Source: Alicyclobacillus herbarius DSM 13609 (GTDB lineage Bacteria > Bacillota > Bacilli > Alicyclobacillales > Alicyclobacillaceae). From it: a stretch of DNA of 64,000 bases. The notes below the pieces were generated by a model. The model worked only from the letters and a program-made list of their open reading frames with translations. It was not told the origin of the DNA and made no database searches. The translations under genes were made by a program, and so were the position numbers. The stretch covers positions 79,043 through 143,042 of the forward strand of contig NZ_AUMH01000007.1 in the NCBI RefSeq assembly GCF_000430585.1, given 5' to 3'. This document shows, in pieces, positions 54,152-63,907 of this stretch. Numbering within the stretch: the stretch's first letter is position 1; each line of letters opens with the position of its first letter.

Positions 54152-57100
54152 AATCCTTGGTTTTAAATCCTTTGCCAATCGGACTGTGCTCGACTTTTCG
54201 GCTGGGATAACCGCCGTGGTCGGACCCAATGGCAGTGGGAAAAGCAACATTTCCGATGCCATCCGCTGGGTGCTTGGCGAACAGAGTGCGCGTAGCCTGC
54301 GCGGCAGCAAGATGGAAGATGTGATTTTCGCGGGCAGCGATACGCGTAAGGCGGTCAATTTTTGCGAGGTCTCGTTGACCTTGGATAACAGCGACAACCG
54401 TCTCCCGGTCGTATTCGATGAGGTGACGGTGACGCGCCGCGTCTACCGAAGCGGAGAAAGTGAATACCTTATCAATCGCAAACCGTGTCGACTGCGGGAT
54501 ATTACCGAACTGTTTATGGACACCGGCTTGGGCCGTGAATCGTATTCGATTATCGGCCAGGGGCGGATTGAGGAGATGCTTTCCACACGCCCCGAAGACC
54601 GGCGCGGACCGTTCGAGGATGCAGCAGGCATTGTGAAATTCAAGTATCGGCGGAAAGAGGCCGAACGGAAGCTCGACGAAACAGCCGCGAATCTTGTACG
54701 TATCGACGACATTCTGGCCGAATTGGAGAGTCAGTCTGGTCCACTGCAGGCGGAAGCGGAAAAAGCGCTGGAGTACAAACAGCTTGCCGACGAGCTCAAT
54801 CGGTTCGAGATTATGCTGTTGGTTGCGGATATTGAGGACCTGAAACGGCGCTGGGAAACCAGTGTCCAGACGGTGGCAGGACTCACGCAGCAGCGGGCTG
54901 AGGCGCAGCAAGCGGTCGAGCAGGAACAAGCGGGGTTGCACGCTGCGCGCGCCCAACTCGATACCCTTACAGCGGCCGCCCAGGAGCGGCAGCGGCAGGA
55001 GGTCCAGGCGGTCGAACAACGACAGCGCCTGGAAGGGCAAATTGAGGTTCTGGCGGAGCGAGTCAAGAACCTTCGCGATACGGTCGAGGACCGCCGACAG
55101 ACGCAAGAACAGACGGAGGCGGAAACGGACGAGTTGATTCGCCTCCATGAACAGGAGCAGCAGCGGCTCGCGCAGATTACGGCCCAGTTGGAGGCGAAAA
55201 GCGGCGAGCTTGAGGCGGCCGCTGAAGCGGTCGATCCGGACGTACGCGCGCGCCTGGAAGCTGAGATTGAGGACCTGAACAGTCAGTTATTTGAAGCGCA
55301 TCAGCGGGCAGCTCACCTACGCAACGAAATTCGGTCTGCGGAAGAAGCCCAGTCGGGGGAATCGCGTCGACGCGAACGGCTCTTGGCGGAACAAGCGCGC
55401 TGGGAGCAAGAGTTGGCCACCCTGGATGGCGAGGTGGAGAAGACGGCCGCAGAGAGGGAGCGGTGCCTGCAGCAGTTGGAAGAGGCCAAGAATTTACTGG
55501 ATGTCTCCAATCAGGCCGTACGACAGGCGGCTGAGCAGGAAGCGGAGGTTGTTCAGAACCTGCACCAACTGGAGTCCAAATCGTCCTCACTGCGCTCGCG
55601 CCTCGAACTGTTGCGTGACCTCGAGCAAGGCTATGATGGCTATGCGTCCGGGGTGCGCACGGTGCTGCAGGCGGCGGACAAAGGGCGACTGGAGGGTATC
55701 CACGGGGCCGTCGCGGGGTTAATCCGTGTTGACAAACGGTTGGAACTGGCGATTGAAGTAGCGCTGGGGGGTGCGTTGCAGAACATCGTGGTCGATGATG
55801 AGGCCAGCGCACGGCAAGCCATCGCTTGGCTCAAACGTCGACAGGCGGGTCGGGCAACGTTTATGCCGCTGAGCGTGATTCAGAGTCGGCGCATGAACGA
55901 TCGGGATCGGCAAAAAGTCGAAAACCACGCGGGATGGCTGGGGATTGCCAGCGATTTAATTGAGTGTGAGGCCCGATATCGGGACGTGGTTGAACACTTG
56001 CTGGGTAACGTCGTCGTTGCGAAGGACCTGACGGCGGCCAATGAGATGGCGCGGGCATTAGGTTATCGATTCCGCATCGTAACCCTGGAAGCGGATGTGG
56101 TCAGCCCGGGGGGTCTCATGTCGGGCGGTAGTCATACGCGGCGAGGCCCCGGCTTGTTGGGACGAACGCGAGAACGTGAGACGGTTGAAACGGAATTGAC
56201 GCAACTTGGGAAGACCATTGAGGCACTGCGCGAGCAACAGCAGGAACTGCGGCGGCGTGCCACGGAGGCGCAGGCCAAGCAGCGGCAGGCGGGGGAAGAT
56301 TTGACCCGTTTGCGCGGGCGGCTGGCGGAGTTGGAGGCAGACTTGCGTGAGTGGCAGGCCCGCAAACAAGGCGTTATCGACCGTCTCGAGACGGTGCGGC
56401 TGGAGACGGAGCAGCTGCATGTGAGTGAGACGAGCTTGCGCCAGCGTGCGGTAGAGGCTCGTGATAAACTACGGATGGTGGAAACGGAACTGGCTCAGCT
56501 GGAGGAGACCCTGAAGGCGCGGCGCCTGGAGTTGGAGCGGCGTACACTGGAGATGGCAGCGGCTCAGGAACGGGTGACTGGGCTACGGGTGGAAACGGCG
56601 TCTTTGAGCCAAGAAAAGCGACTGTTGGAGCAGCGCGTCAGGGAGCTTCAGGAGCGGATTCGGCGCGGACGCAGACGCGCTGGTGAACTGACTCGGGAAA
56701 TGGAGCGCCTGTTGGCCGCGATTGAACAAGCACAGGCGGAAGCGCGCGCGCACGAGCAGCAGTTGGGAGATGTCCGCAGCGCCCTGACGGACCTGGAGGC
56801 GGAGTTGACTTCCCTCCGCCAGGCACAGCTTGTGGCCGAACAGGACGTAGCCAGTGCGGAAAAACGTCTGCAATCCGTCGGGCAGCGGTTGGCCGGGGTG
56901 GACGAGCAGCTGCGTCGGGCCGAGGTGGCCTCCGAGCGGGCCGACGCGGAACTTCAACACGCGTTAACAAGGCTCGGAGAAAATCACCACATTACCTATG
57001 AGTGGGCGAAGGAGCACTATCCTCTGGAGCACCCGGTGGCTGAGGTGCGCCGGATGGCTGAGGGGCAGCGCCGCCAGATACAGGCTTTGGGCGATGTGCG

Positions 57101-57707
57101 TTTGGGTGCGATTGAGGAATGGGAACGCCTCTCGCAGCGGCTTCGATTCCTGCAGCAGGAACGTGCAGACCTGGAGTCGGCGCGAGTGCAGCTGGTGGAG
57201 CTTATTGAGGACATCGACCGCGAAATGGCGGAACGCTTTTCGACCACGTTTACACAGATTCGGCACGAGTTTCAGGCCGCGTTTCGGCAGTTGTTTGGCG
57301 GTGGGCAGGCCGATTTGGAGCTGACGAATCCGGATGACGTCTTGCACAGCGGGATTGAAGTGATGGCTCAGCCACCGGGTAAAAAATTGCAGAACTTGAA
57401 CTTGATGTCGGGCGGAGAACGTGCGTTGACCGCGATGGCCTTGTTGTTCGCGATCCTCCGCGTACGGCCGGTCCCGTTTTGTGTCTTGGACGAGGTGGAG
57501 GCAGCCTTGGATGAAGCGAACGTGAGTCGTTTTGCGCGCGAGCTGCGTCGTTTTGCGGATGATACACAGTTTATTGTCATTACGCACAGGCGTGGCACGA
57601 TGGAGGAGGCGGATGTTCTGTATGGCGTGACCATGCAGGAATCGGGCGTCTCCGGCCTCATCAGTGTCCGTCTGGAGGGTGATGGCGAAATGGAAACTGC
57701 GGGGTGA
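54132..57707 (+). CDS. smc: Chromosome segregation ATPase SMC
   Basis: 1191 residues, GTG start. Two-headed ABC-type ATPase that condenses and segregates the chromosome with ScpA/ScpB. The N-terminal head has Walker [10 protein letters not shown] (31-39); two very long coiled coils flank a hinge at about 500-660 ([13 protein letters not shown] to GGLMSGGS); the C-terminal head has the signature [18 protein letters not shown] near 1090 and Walker [16 protein letters not shown]. The order rnc-smc-ftsY is that of B. subtilis. Confidence 0.97.
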   Translation: MFLKRLEILGFKSFANRTVLDFSAGITAVVGPNGSGKSNISDAIRWVLGEQSARSLRGSKMEDVIFAGSDTRKAVNFCEVSLTLDNSDNRLPVVFDEVTVTRRVYRSGESEYLINRKPCRLRDITELFMDTGLGRESYSIIGQGRIEEMLSTRPEDRRGPFEDAAGIVKFKYRRKEAERKLDETAANLVRIDDILAELESQSGPLQAEAEKALEYKQLADELNRFEIMLLVADIEDLKRRWETSVQTVAGLTQQRAEAQQAVEQEQAGLHAARAQLDTLTAAAQERQRQEVQAVEQRQRLEGQIEVLAERVKNLRDTVEDRRQTQEQTEAETDELIRLHEQEQQRLAQITAQLEAKSGELEAAAEAVDPDVRARLEAEIEDLNSQLFEAHQRAAHLRNEIRSAEEAQSGESRRRERLLAEQARWEQELATLDGEVEKTAAERERCLQQLEEAKNLLDVSNQAVRQAAEQEAEVVQNLHQLESKSSSLRSRLELLRDLEQGYDGYASGVRTVLQAADKGRLEGIHGAVAGLIRVDKRLELAIEVALGGALQNIVVDDEASARQAIAWLKRRQAGRATFMPLSVIQSRRMNDRDRQKVENHAGWLGIASDLIECEARYRDVVEHLLGNVVVAKDLTAANEMARALGYRFRIVTLEADVVSPGGLMSGGSHTRRGPGLLGRTRERETVETELTQLGKTIEALREQQQELRRRATEAQAKQRQAGEDLTRLRGRLAELEADLREWQARKQGVIDRLETVRLETEQLHVSETSLRQRAVEARDKLRMVETELAQLEETLKARRLELERRTLEMAAAQERVTGLRVETASLSQEKRLLEQRVRELQERIRRGRRRAGELTREMERLLAAIEQAQAEARAHEQQLGDVRSALTDLEAELTSLRQAQLVAEQDVASAEKRLQSVGQRLAGVDEQLRRAEVASERADAELQHALTRLGENHHITYEWAKEHYPLEHPVAEVRRMAEGQRRQIQALGDVRLGAIEEWERLSQRLRFLQQERADLESARVQLVELIEDIDREMAERFSTTFTQIRHEFQAAFRQLFGGGQADLELTNPDDVLHSGIEVMAQPPGKKLQNLNLMSGGERALTAMALLFAILRVRPVPFCVLDEVEAALDEANVSRFARELRRFADDTQFIVITHRRGTMEEADVLYGVTMQESGVSGLISVRLEGDGEMETAG

Positions 57708-57711
57708 GGTC

Positions 57712-58632
57712 GTGGGCTTGTTTGACAAGTTTCGGCGTGGACTCGGTAAGAGCCGGGAGGCGGTGTTCGGACGAATTGGACAGCTCTTTTCAGGCCGTCG
57801 CTTGGATGAGAGTCTATTCGACGAACTTGAGGAACTGTTAATCGCGGCGGATGTAGGGGTGGACACGTCTTTGTGGCTGGTGGGGAGGGTCCGTGAGTTG
57901 GCGCGCCGTGGGCGCGTCGACGACGCGGACGAACTTCCGCGCCTTTTGCAAACGGCGATGCTGGAGGCGCTCCAAGATGCCGATGTTTCTATGCAAAGGG
58001 CCGAACACGGGCCCACGTTATATCTGTTCGTCGGCGTGAATGGCGTAGGGAAGACGACCTCGATTGGCAAGCTAGCCCACCGCTATCGTCAGGAGGGGCA
58101 GAAAGTCATTCTGGCTGCCGGCGATACGTTCCGGGCGGCCGCCATTGAGCAGCTGATGGTTTGGGGGGAACGTGCAGGTTGCGACGTGGTTCGCCATGCG
58201 CAAGGGGCCGATCCGGCCGCCGTGGTGTACGATGCGATTGCCGCGGCACGGGCGCGATCGGCGGATGTGATTTTATGCGATACGGCTGGCCGCCTTCATA
58301 ACAAGGCACACCTGATGGCGGAGCTGAGCAAGATTGCCAAGGTGGCCGCGCGGGAACTGCCGGGTTCTCCGCACGAGGTCCTGCTTGTGGTGGATGCTAC
58401 GACCGGTCAAAACGCCCTAAATCAAACGCGGGCGTTCCAAGAGGCGGCCGATGTCACGGGGATTGTTTTGACCAAACTGGACGGAACGGCGAAGGGCGGT
58501 GTCATTTTGCCGATTGTGCGGGAGTATGGCATCCCGGTCAAATGGGTTGGCTTGGGCGAGGGCATCGACGATTTGGAGCCCTTTTCCGCAGAGGCCTTCG
58601 TGTCCGCGATTGCGCAGCCAGAATCGGTGTAA
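57712..58632 (+). CDS. ftsY: Signal recognition particle receptor FtsY
   Basis: 306 residues from the GTG at 57712, giving [19 protein letters not shown], the usual Firmicute opening (the TTG at 57718 is an alternative). It receives ribosome-SRP complexes at the membrane. The helical N domain is followed by the GTPase domain with P-loop [15 protein letters not shown] near 106, DTFRAAA, DTAGR and [10 protein letters not shown]; only a short N-terminal acidic part is present, as is normal for Gram-positive FtsY. It works with Ffh, two genes on. Confidence 0.95.
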   Translation: MGLFDKFRRGLGKSREAVFGRIGQLFSGRRLDESLFDELEELLIAADVGVDTSLWLVGRVRELARRGRVDDADELPRLLQTAMLEALQDADVSMQRAEHGPTLYLFVGVNGVGKTTSIGKLAHRYRQEGQKVILAAGDTFRAAAIEQLMVWGERAGCDVVRHAQGADPAAVVYDAIAAARARSADVILCDTAGRLHNKAHLMAELSKIAKVAARELPGSPHEVLLVVDATTGQNALNQTRAFQEAADVTGIVLTKLDGTAKGGVILPIVREYGIPVKWVGLGEGIDDLEPFSAEAFVSAIAQPESV

Positions 58633-58643
58633 AGTCATTGACC

Positions 58644-58672
58644 TTGACAGGGATGGGGGTTCCGTGTATGAT
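58644..58672 (+). promoter_or_regulatory. Near-consensus sigma-A promoter overlapping the ylxM start
   Basis: TTGACA (58644-58649), a 17-base spacer and TATGAT (58667-58672) make one of the best promoters in the window. The -10 box contains the ATG (58668) chosen for ylxM, so transcripts would start near 58679, after that ATG. It could drive ffh, rpsP and the genes beyond. Confidence 0.6.
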
Positions 58673-59033
58673 CGACAAGGCCACGCGAATGGCTAACTTG
58701 TACGATCTGTACGGAAAGTTATTGACACCGCGACAGCAACAGGTTATCGAACTGACGTACTTCGACGATTGGTCGCTGGCAGAGATTGCGGAGCACTTGC
58801 ATGTAAGCCGGCAGGCGGTTCACGATAACCTGCACCGGGCGGAAGAGCAGCTGGAATACTACGAGGCCATGGTGGGGTTTGACGGGTGGCTGCAAGACAT
58901 GAAGGTGCGCATTGCAGAAGCGGTGTCTGTGGGTCAAACGGTGTATCCGTTCCTGCCCAAGGCTGCCAAGGACCGTTTGCAGGTAGCCTTGGTTGAGCTG
59001 CAGCAAGCGCTGACGCGGGCGAGCACGGATTGA
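58668..59033 (+). CDS. ylxM: YlxM/p13-like HTH protein (UPF0122), SRP operon partner
   Basis: 121 residues from ATG 58668 (GGGGG 8 bases upstream). The opening IDKATRMANLYDLYGKLLT aligns with YlxM proteins, and EIAEHLHVSRQAVHDNLHRAEEQLE (about 44-68) is a sigma-70 region-4-like helix-turn-helix. The family always precedes ffh and has been linked to the SRP pathway. A second ATG at 58689 would be used by transcripts from the promoter that overlaps the first start. Confidence 0.9.
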   Translation: MIDKATRMANLYDLYGKLLTPRQQQVIELTYFDDWSLAEIAEHLHVSRQAVHDNLHRAEEQLEYYEAMVGFDGWLQDMKVRIAEAVSVGQTVYPFLPKAAKDRLQVALVELQQALTRASTD

Positions 59034-59099
59034 CGAGATTCCGCGGGCGTACGGATTTGTTCGATTCGTGCATCGACCGATGTGGTGAGGAGGATCCTC

Positions 59100-60563
59100 T
59101 TGCTCGACGGGTTATCCAATAGTTTGCAAAAGGCGCTCGACCGGTTGAAAGGCAAGGGTAAACTCACAGACCAGGATGTCCAAACCGCCATGCGTGAAGT
59201 GAGGCTTGCCCTGCTGGCCGCCGATGTCAATGTCCAGGTTGTACGGCAATTTGTAGAGCGTGTGCGAGAACGGGCCGTTGGTCAGGAGGTCCAGAAGAGT
59301 CTGACGCCGGGGCAGCAAGTCGTCAAGATTGTTCACGATGAGCTGACGCAGCTGATGGGTGGCGAACAGGCGCGGTTGAATATGGCCTCGCGGCCGCCCA
59401 CAGTGGTCATGCTTGTGGGTCTGCAAGGCGCCGGCAAGACGACTGCAGCGGCCAAGTTGGCACTCTCGTTTCGCCGCCATCAGCACCGGCCGTTGTTGGT
59501 CGCCGCCGACGTGTATCGCCCTGCCGCGGTCAAACAGCTGCAGGTGTTGGGTGCGCAAATCGATGTACCCGTATTCGAGATGGGGACGCAGGTGAATCCA
59601 GTCGACATTGCGCAGCGCAGCCTGGAGGAAGCCGGTCGTCAGGGTGCCGACGTGGTCATAGTCGATACAGCAGGCCGTCTGCACATTGATGAGGACCTGA
59701 TGGAAGAACTCCAGGGGATGAAGGCGCGACTGAATCCCCATGAAATCCTCCTCGTTCTCGATGCCATGACCGGTCAGGATGCGGTTCGGGTGGCCGAAGC
59801 CTTTCACAAGGACCTCTCGCTCACCGGTATCATTCTGACCAAGCTGGATAGTGATACGAGGGGTGGGGCCGCTCTGGCGGTTCGAGCGGTCACCGGGTGT
59901 CCCATCAAGTTTGTGGGTGTCGGCGAAAAGATCGAACCCCTCGAATCGTTTCATCCGGATCGGCTGGCTTCGAGAATCCTTGGCATGGGCGACGTGCTCA
60001 GCTTGATTGAGAAGGCGCAGGAGACGGTCGACCTCGAAAAAGCGAAGGAAATGGAGGAAAAGCTGCGCAAGGCGCAGTTTACCCTGGATGATTTTCGGGA
60101 GCAACTGCAGCAGGTGCGAAAGCTCGGTCCGCTAGACCAAATCCTGAAAATGCTGCCGGGGGCGGGGCGCCTAAAGGGACTGGAAAACGTCAACCTGGAC
60201 GAGGGGCGCTTCCGGCGCATCGAAGCGATTATTTCCTCCATGACAAAAGAGGAGCGTGCCAATCCTGCGATTATGAATGCCAGCCGTCGGCGCCGGGTGG
60301 CCAATGGTAGTGGGGTCACGGTACGCGAAGTGAATCAGGTCTTGAATCAGTTTGCGCAGATGCAGCAAATGATGAAACGGTTTGCTGGCGGAGGGACTAA
60401 ATTCAGCCGTAGACAGGCGATGAAAGCCCTGAAGGCATTGGGCGGAGGCTTGCCGGATATGTCGGCGTTGGCAGAACTCACGCCCGGTTCCGCACCGGAG
60501 ACACCTGGCGTCAGCCAGGGCGCACCGAGGCGGCACAAAGGGAAGAAAAAAAAGAGAAAGTGA
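59100..60563 (+). CDS. ffh: Signal recognition particle protein Ffh (SRP54)
   Basis: 487 residues from the TTG at 59100 (GTGAGGAGGA 6 bases upstream), giving MLDGLSNSLQKALDRLKGKG. It binds signal peptides with SRP RNA and docks on FtsY. N domain, G domain with GLQGAGKTTAAAKLA near 108, DTYRPAA-like DVYRPAA, DTAGRLHIDE and TKLDSDTRGGAALA, then the Met-rich M domain (about 300-487) with MQQMMKRF and a basic tail. The last 50 residues are Pro/Gly-rich and end in a KKKKRK cluster. Confidence 0.97.
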   Translation: MLDGLSNSLQKALDRLKGKGKLTDQDVQTAMREVRLALLAADVNVQVVRQFVERVRERAVGQEVQKSLTPGQQVVKIVHDELTQLMGGEQARLNMASRPPTVVMLVGLQGAGKTTAAAKLALSFRRHQHRPLLVAADVYRPAAVKQLQVLGAQIDVPVFEMGTQVNPVDIAQRSLEEAGRQGADVVIVDTAGRLHIDEDLMEELQGMKARLNPHEILLVLDAMTGQDAVRVAEAFHKDLSLTGIILTKLDSDTRGGAALAVRAVTGCPIKFVGVGEKIEPLESFHPDRLASRILGMGDVLSLIEKAQETVDLEKAKEMEEKLRKAQFTLDDFREQLQQVRKLGPLDQILKMLPGAGRLKGLENVNLDEGRFRRIEAIISSMTKEERANPAIMNASRRRRVANGSGVTVREVNQVLNQFAQMQQMMKRFAGGGTKFSRRQAMKALKALGGGLPDMSALAELTPGSAPETPGVSQGAPRRHKGKKKKRK

Positions 60564-60600
60564 TTCACGCTTGTTTCACATGCACAGGAGGTAATGAACG

Positions 60601-60873
60601 ATGGCAGTGAAGATTCGTTTAAAGCGTATGGGTGCAAAGAAGGCGCCGTTCTATCGTGTAGTTGTGGCCGATTCTCGTTCCCCTCGGGATGGCCGCTTTA
60701 TTGAAGAGATTGGCTATTACAATCCGCTCACAGATCCAGTGCAGTTGAAGATTGACGAGGAAAAGGCGCTGAAGTGGCTGGGCAATGGCGCCCAACCGTC
60801 CGACAGGGTGCGTTATCTCCTCAGCCAGGCAGGGGTTTTGAAGAAGTTTCACGAATTGAAGCTGCAAAAATAA
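60601..60873 (+). CDS. rpsP: 30S ribosomal protein S16
   Basis: 90 residues from ATG 60601 with AGGAGGT 7 bases upstream. [31 protein letters not shown] is the classic S16 start. Between ffh and khpA as in B. subtilis. Confidence 0.97.
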   Translation: MAVKIRLKRMGAKKAPFYRVVVADSRSPRDGRFIEEIGYYNPLTDPVQLKIDEEKALKWLGNGAQPSDRVRYLLSQAGVLKKFHELKLQK

Positions 60874-60967
60874 CGACAGATAAGCGAACACGGATTCAGG
60901 TGAAACCCTTATCCATGCCCGGAAAACAGCTTCGATGAACAAGCCGGCGGGGCGGCAGGAGGCATAC

Positions 60968-61198
60968 ATGAGGGAACTCGTCGAGTACCTGGTGAAGTCT
61001 CTAGTAGAACATCCAAATCAGGTTGAGATCGCGGAAGAGGAGCGCGGCGAAACGCTTGTGTTGCGGGTGTCGGTGGCAGCCAGCGACGTCGGCAAAGTCA
61101 TTGGGCGGCACGGGAGAATTGCTCAGGCCATTCGCAATGTCGTCGGTGCTGCTGCGCACCTTAAGGGTAAGCGAGTGCTGGTGGACATTGATTCCTGA
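60968..61198 (+). CDS. khpA: KH-domain RNA-binding protein KhpA (YlqC)
   Basis: 76 residues from ATG 60968 with AGGAGG 6 bases upstream; the in-frame ATG at 60935 is rejected. A single KH domain with the GxxG loop in KVIGRHGRIAQAIR (43-56). In Gram-positive bacteria KhpA partners KhpB in RNA binding and cell-shape control. It sits between rpsP and rimM, its usual place. Confidence 0.95.
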   Translation: MRELVEYLVKSLVEHPNQVEIAEEERGETLVLRVSVAASDVGKVIGRHGRIAQAIRNVVGAAAHLKGKRVLVDIDS

Positions 61199-61232
61199 CC
61201 GTGATTCGGGTCGACACGAGGAGGACATCCGT

Positions 61233-61658
61233 TTGCTGACCATTCGTCAACCTGTCGCTGTCAAGATCGTCATGACGGAAACGACAAAACAGCAAATCAT
61301 AGCCGAGTACCGACGCCAAATTGAACAGCTGACCATGGAGCTGGACCAGATTGAGCAGCAAGGTCGCCAAGCCATTGAGCAGGCGATGGCACAGGGCGGG
61401 GAGATTGCACAAAGGGTCCGTGAGCAGGTTGAGGAGGAACGGAATAAGCGAATCCAGCAACGGGAAGAGCTTATCCAGCAGATCCAGCAAATTCAACAGA
61501 TGCCCCTCGGGACTGAGGTGCAGAATATGACGGTCGAGACAACCATCGACGTGCATGTCGGGGATGATTGGTCGGAAATCCTGCGCGGTGCGGAGATTAT
61601 CGTCAAAGATGGCATTGTTCAGGAGATTCGTCAACGGGGAACAACCCTAAGCGATTGA
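61233..61658 (+). CDS. ylqD: YlqD family protein
   Basis: 141 residues from the TTG at 61233 (GAGGAGGA 7 bases upstream). A beta-like start (LLTIRQPVAVKIVMTE) leads to a long Gln/Glu-rich coiled coil (about 15-95: EQLTMELDQIEQQGRQAIEQ onwards), and a short C-terminal domain ends GAEIIVKDGIVQEIRQRG. This architecture and position equal YlqD of B. subtilis, function unknown. A terminator-like hairpin follows. Confidence 0.85.
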   Translation: MLTIRQPVAVKIVMTETTKQQIIAEYRRQIEQLTMELDQIEQQGRQAIEQAMAQGGEIAQRVREQVEEERNKRIQQREELIQQIQQIQQMPLGTEVQNMTVETTIDVHVGDDWSEILRGAEIIVKDGIVQEIRQRGTTLSD

Positions 61659-61681
61659 AGGGATGTACCGCTTTACAAACG

Positions 61682-61706
61682 AGGGGCGCACGTTGCGCCC
61701 CTTTCT
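61682..61706 (+). terminator. Hairpin terminator between ylqD and rimM
   Basis: AGGGGCGC (61682-61689) and GCGCCCCT (61695-61702) form a perfect 8-bp stem with a 5-base loop, followed by TTTCTG. It may partly separate rimM-trmD from the upstream genes. Confidence 0.55.
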
Positions 61707-61785
61707 GTGTTGGGAATCGGACAGACCTGTAGCTTGGGTCCGGGTTTGCGAGCGTGTTCGGACAACCTCTGTAGGGAGGGTTTTC

Positions 61786-62346
61786 ATGAACCTCGAATAT
61801 CTGACGGTAGGCGTGATTTCGAATACCCACGGATTGCGGGGAGAGGTCCGTGTGTTTCCGAGAACAGATTTTCCGGAGGAACGGTTTTCTCCTGGGAGCG
61901 TTTTATGGTTGCGTAAGGAGGGGCAAAGCCCTTTTAAAAAACTGGTTGTTCGCGCTGCTCGTCCGCATAAGCAGTTCTGGTTGGTGTTGTTTGAAGGCTT
62001 TTCCTCCATCTCGGAGGTGGAGCCTTGGAAGGGGATGGAGTTATGCGTCCCCGTCTCCGAACGCATCCCACTCCCGGAAGGGAGTTATTATATCGACCAA
62101 TTGATTGGACTGAAGGTTTATTCGTCGGACGGGACGTATGTCGGCGAACTGGTCGACGTCTTAACACCTGGAGCCAACGACGTGTACGTGGTTCGTGGAC
62201 CTTTGCAAAGAAAAGACGTTTTGCTGCCGGCGATTCGGGATTGTATTCTTGACGTCAATTTGGCAGCCGGAAAGATGACCGTGGAGCTGCTGCCCGGACT
62301 GTTGGATGAGGATGTCGAAGTGAGACAGCCAGGGGGCAAGGAGTGA
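61786..62346 (+). CDS. rimM: Ribosome maturation factor RimM
   Basis: 186 residues from ATG 61786 with AGGGAGGG 5 bases upstream. It binds S19 and assists 30S head maturation. N-terminal barrel opens [18 protein letters not shown]; the C-terminal PRC-barrel holds [20 protein letters not shown] and [19 protein letters not shown]. It is paired with trmD, 4 bases downstream. Confidence 0.96.
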   Translation: MNLEYLTVGVISNTHGLRGEVRVFPRTDFPEERFSPGSVLWLRKEGQSPFKKLVVRAARPHKQFWLVLFEGFSSISEVEPWKGMELCVPVSERIPLPEGSYYIDQLIGLKVYSSDGTYVGELVDVLTPGANDVYVVRGPLQRKDVLLPAIRDCILDVNLAAGKMTVELLPGLLDEDVEVRQPGGKE

Positions 62347-62350
62347 CGGA

Positions 62351-63121
62351 ATGCTTGAAATTTATATCCTGACCTTGTTTCCGGACATGTTTCGCGGCGT
62401 GTTATCCGAAAGTATCTTAAAAAGGGCGGTTGAGCGAGGGCACGTACGGTTTGAACTGATCAACTTTCGGGACTTCGCACCGGATCGTCATCGTACTGTG
62501 GATGACTATCCGTTTGGCGGAGGGGTGGGTATGGTGTTGAAGCCGCAGCCGATCTTCGATGCGGTTGATGACATACGCACCCGCGTGGGCAGCGTCACAA
62601 ACGAACGCGTCCTATTGATGACGCCGGTGGGGCGGCCGTTTACGCAATCGTTTGCGGAGGAATTAGCCGATACCAATGGGCGGTTAATTTTTATCTGCGG
62701 GCATTATGAAGGGTTTGATGAGCGGATCGCCGAACACCTTGCGACGGATGAAGTCTCACTGGGAGACTTTGTAATGACCGGTGGGGAAATTGCTGCGATG
62801 GCGATGATTGATGCCATCGTACGGTTGTTGCCAGGCGTACTGGGAAATGAGGCGTCCGCAAAGGATGAGTCCTTTGTCTCCGGATTGTTAGAATACCCGC
62901 AATACACAAGGCCGGCCGATTTTCGTGGTTTGACCGTGCCGGACATTCTCCTGTCTGGGCACCACGAGCGAATTCGTCGATGGAGGCATCGACAGGCTCT
63001 GTGGCGCACTTGGCGTCGACGGCCAGATTTGCTCGAGCGCGTGGCGCTGTCGGCTGACGACCGCGCCCTCCTTAGAGCTTGGCAGAACGGGGATTTTTCC
63101 GACCTGGATGATGAATCGTGA
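62351..63121 (+). CDS. trmD: tRNA (guanine-37-N1) methyltransferase TrmD
   Basis: 256 residues from ATG 62351 with AAGGAG about 6 bases upstream. A trefoil-knot (SPOUT) enzyme that methylates G37 to prevent frameshifting. [38 protein letters not shown], the SAM loop [12 protein letters not shown], and [21 protein letters not shown] are present. The gene that normally follows, rplS, is not here; a tRNA and an rRNA operon come next. Confidence 0.96.
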   Translation: MLEIYILTLFPDMFRGVLSESILKRAVERGHVRFELINFRDFAPDRHRTVDDYPFGGGVGMVLKPQPIFDAVDDIRTRVGSVTNERVLLMTPVGRPFTQSFAEELADTNGRLIFICGHYEGFDERIAEHLATDEVSLGDFVMTGGEIAAMAMIDAIVRLLPGVLGNEASAKDESFVSGLLEYPQYTRPADFRGLTVPDILLSGHHERIRRWRHRQALWRTWRRRPDLLERVALSADDRALLRAWQNGDFSDLDDES

Positions 63122-63152
63122 TGAGGATTGGGCTTAGGGTTTCGATACGGAG

Positions 63153-63205
63153 GGCCTCCGGTATGGAATTAGTGGCTGTATCCCGTCTCTTCGCAACCGG
63201 AGGCC
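63153..63205. other. Inverted repeat between trmD and tRNA-Arg
   Basis: GGCCTCCGGT (63153-63162) and ACCGGAGGCC (63196-63205) form a perfect 10-bp inverted repeat with a 33-base loop. The left arm can instead fold locally (CGGAGG-G-CCTCCG). A run of seven Ts follows 18 bases after the right arm, so it may act as an odd terminator of the trmD operon. The rest of the 268-base gap holds only the tRNA promoter. Confidence 0.45.
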
Positions 63206-63348
63206 TAGACCATTATATGACCGTTTTTTTGTGACGGTGTCTACAAGACGTCTAGGCGTTTGGCTATATTCGGTTTCAGGAGAGCGCGATTCCTCGGGAT
63301 GGCTATGATCCTTGGGGCTGGGTCTTGCCTTGGAGCTATGGGCAGCCC

Positions 63349-63378
63349 TTGACTCTTGAACTGCGTATAAGACATAAT
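63349..63378 (+). promoter_or_regulatory. Promoter of tRNA-Arg
   Basis: TTGACT (63349-63354) and CATAAT (63373-63378) are 18 bases apart; transcription would begin a few bases before the tRNA 5' end at 63390. Confidence 0.5.
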
Positions 63379-63389
63379 ATGTACGAGAT

Positions 63390-63466
63390 GTGCCCGTAGC
63401 TCAGCTGGATAGAGCGCTTGACTACGAATCAAGAGGTCGGGAGTTCGAATCTCTCCGGGCACGCCA
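63390..63466 (+). tRNA. tRNA-Arg, anticodon ACG, CCA encoded
   Basis: A 77-base cloverleaf. Acceptor arms GTGCCCG (63390-63396) and CGGGCAC (63456-63462) pair fully; the D-loop is AGCTCAGCTGGATAGAGC, the anticodon loop CTACGAA within the CTTGA/TCAAG stem gives ACG, and the T-loop is GTTCGAATC. Discriminator G and CCA (63464-63466) are encoded. Confidence 0.97.
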
Positions 63467-63471
63467 GGCAG

Positions 63472-63502
63472 CCGCCCGTCGATGCGATGTGGGCGGTTTT
63501 TC
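63472..63502 (+). terminator. Terminator after tRNA-Arg
   Basis: CCGCCC (63472-63477) pairs with GGGCGG (63491-63496) around a 13-base loop and is followed by six Ts (63497-63502). Confidence 0.82.
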
Positions 63503-63601
63503 CGTGCTTCTGGGAATGGAAGAAAGGGCATGGGAAAGGGAGTGCGCAGCGAAGTTCTATCTTGACCCTATACGGTTAAGAACTTGGTTCTCATTTTCGA
63601 C

Positions 63602-63630
63602 TTGATCTCGTTCGATAGCCGTGCTATATT
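63602..63630 (+). promoter_or_regulatory. rRNA operon promoter P1
   Basis: TTGATC (63602-63607), a 17-base spacer and TATATT (63625-63630). It lies about 280 bases before the 16S gene. The leader from here on contains no coding signal. Confidence 0.65.
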
Positions 63631-63696
63631 AGTCAGCGTCGCCGCTCGACCGGCGGCCCTGAAAACCGCAAAACATCGGCATCCAACATCTACCGC

Positions 63697-63725
63697 TTGC
63701 AATTATGGCGTGTGGGTGATACGAT
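63697..63725 (+). promoter_or_regulatory. rRNA operon promoter P2
   Basis: TTGCAA (63697-63702), a 17-base spacer and TACGAT (63720-63725), about 95 bases after P1. Tandem promoters are usual for Bacillus rrn operons. The leader afterwards has the familiar CCTTGAAAACTAAACA stretch (63792 onwards) found before 16S in Bacilli. Confidence 0.55.
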
Positions 63726-63907
63726 GAACGATGCCGCTTGCGACCGGATAGCCCGGTCACTGCGGGAACAGGTGAAGCAAGTCACGAGGTTCCTTGAAAA
63801 CTAAACACGCACAGAGAGTCTTGCGAACACGAACGTGATTCGCAATCAGAGCCAAGGACCGGGGTGCAAGCGCTCCCTTTGGGGCGCTGGACCCCGGGAG
63901 GCAAACT

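Noticed and set aside
54000..55148. 382-codon minus-strand frame over the end of rnc and start of smc
   Set aside because: Leu/Arg/Phe-rich shadow of the smc coiled coil.
63390..63605. 71-codon frame beginning MPVAQLDRALDYESRGREFE
   Set aside because: This is the well-known false translation of a tRNA gene; the tRNA-Arg cloverleaf explains it.
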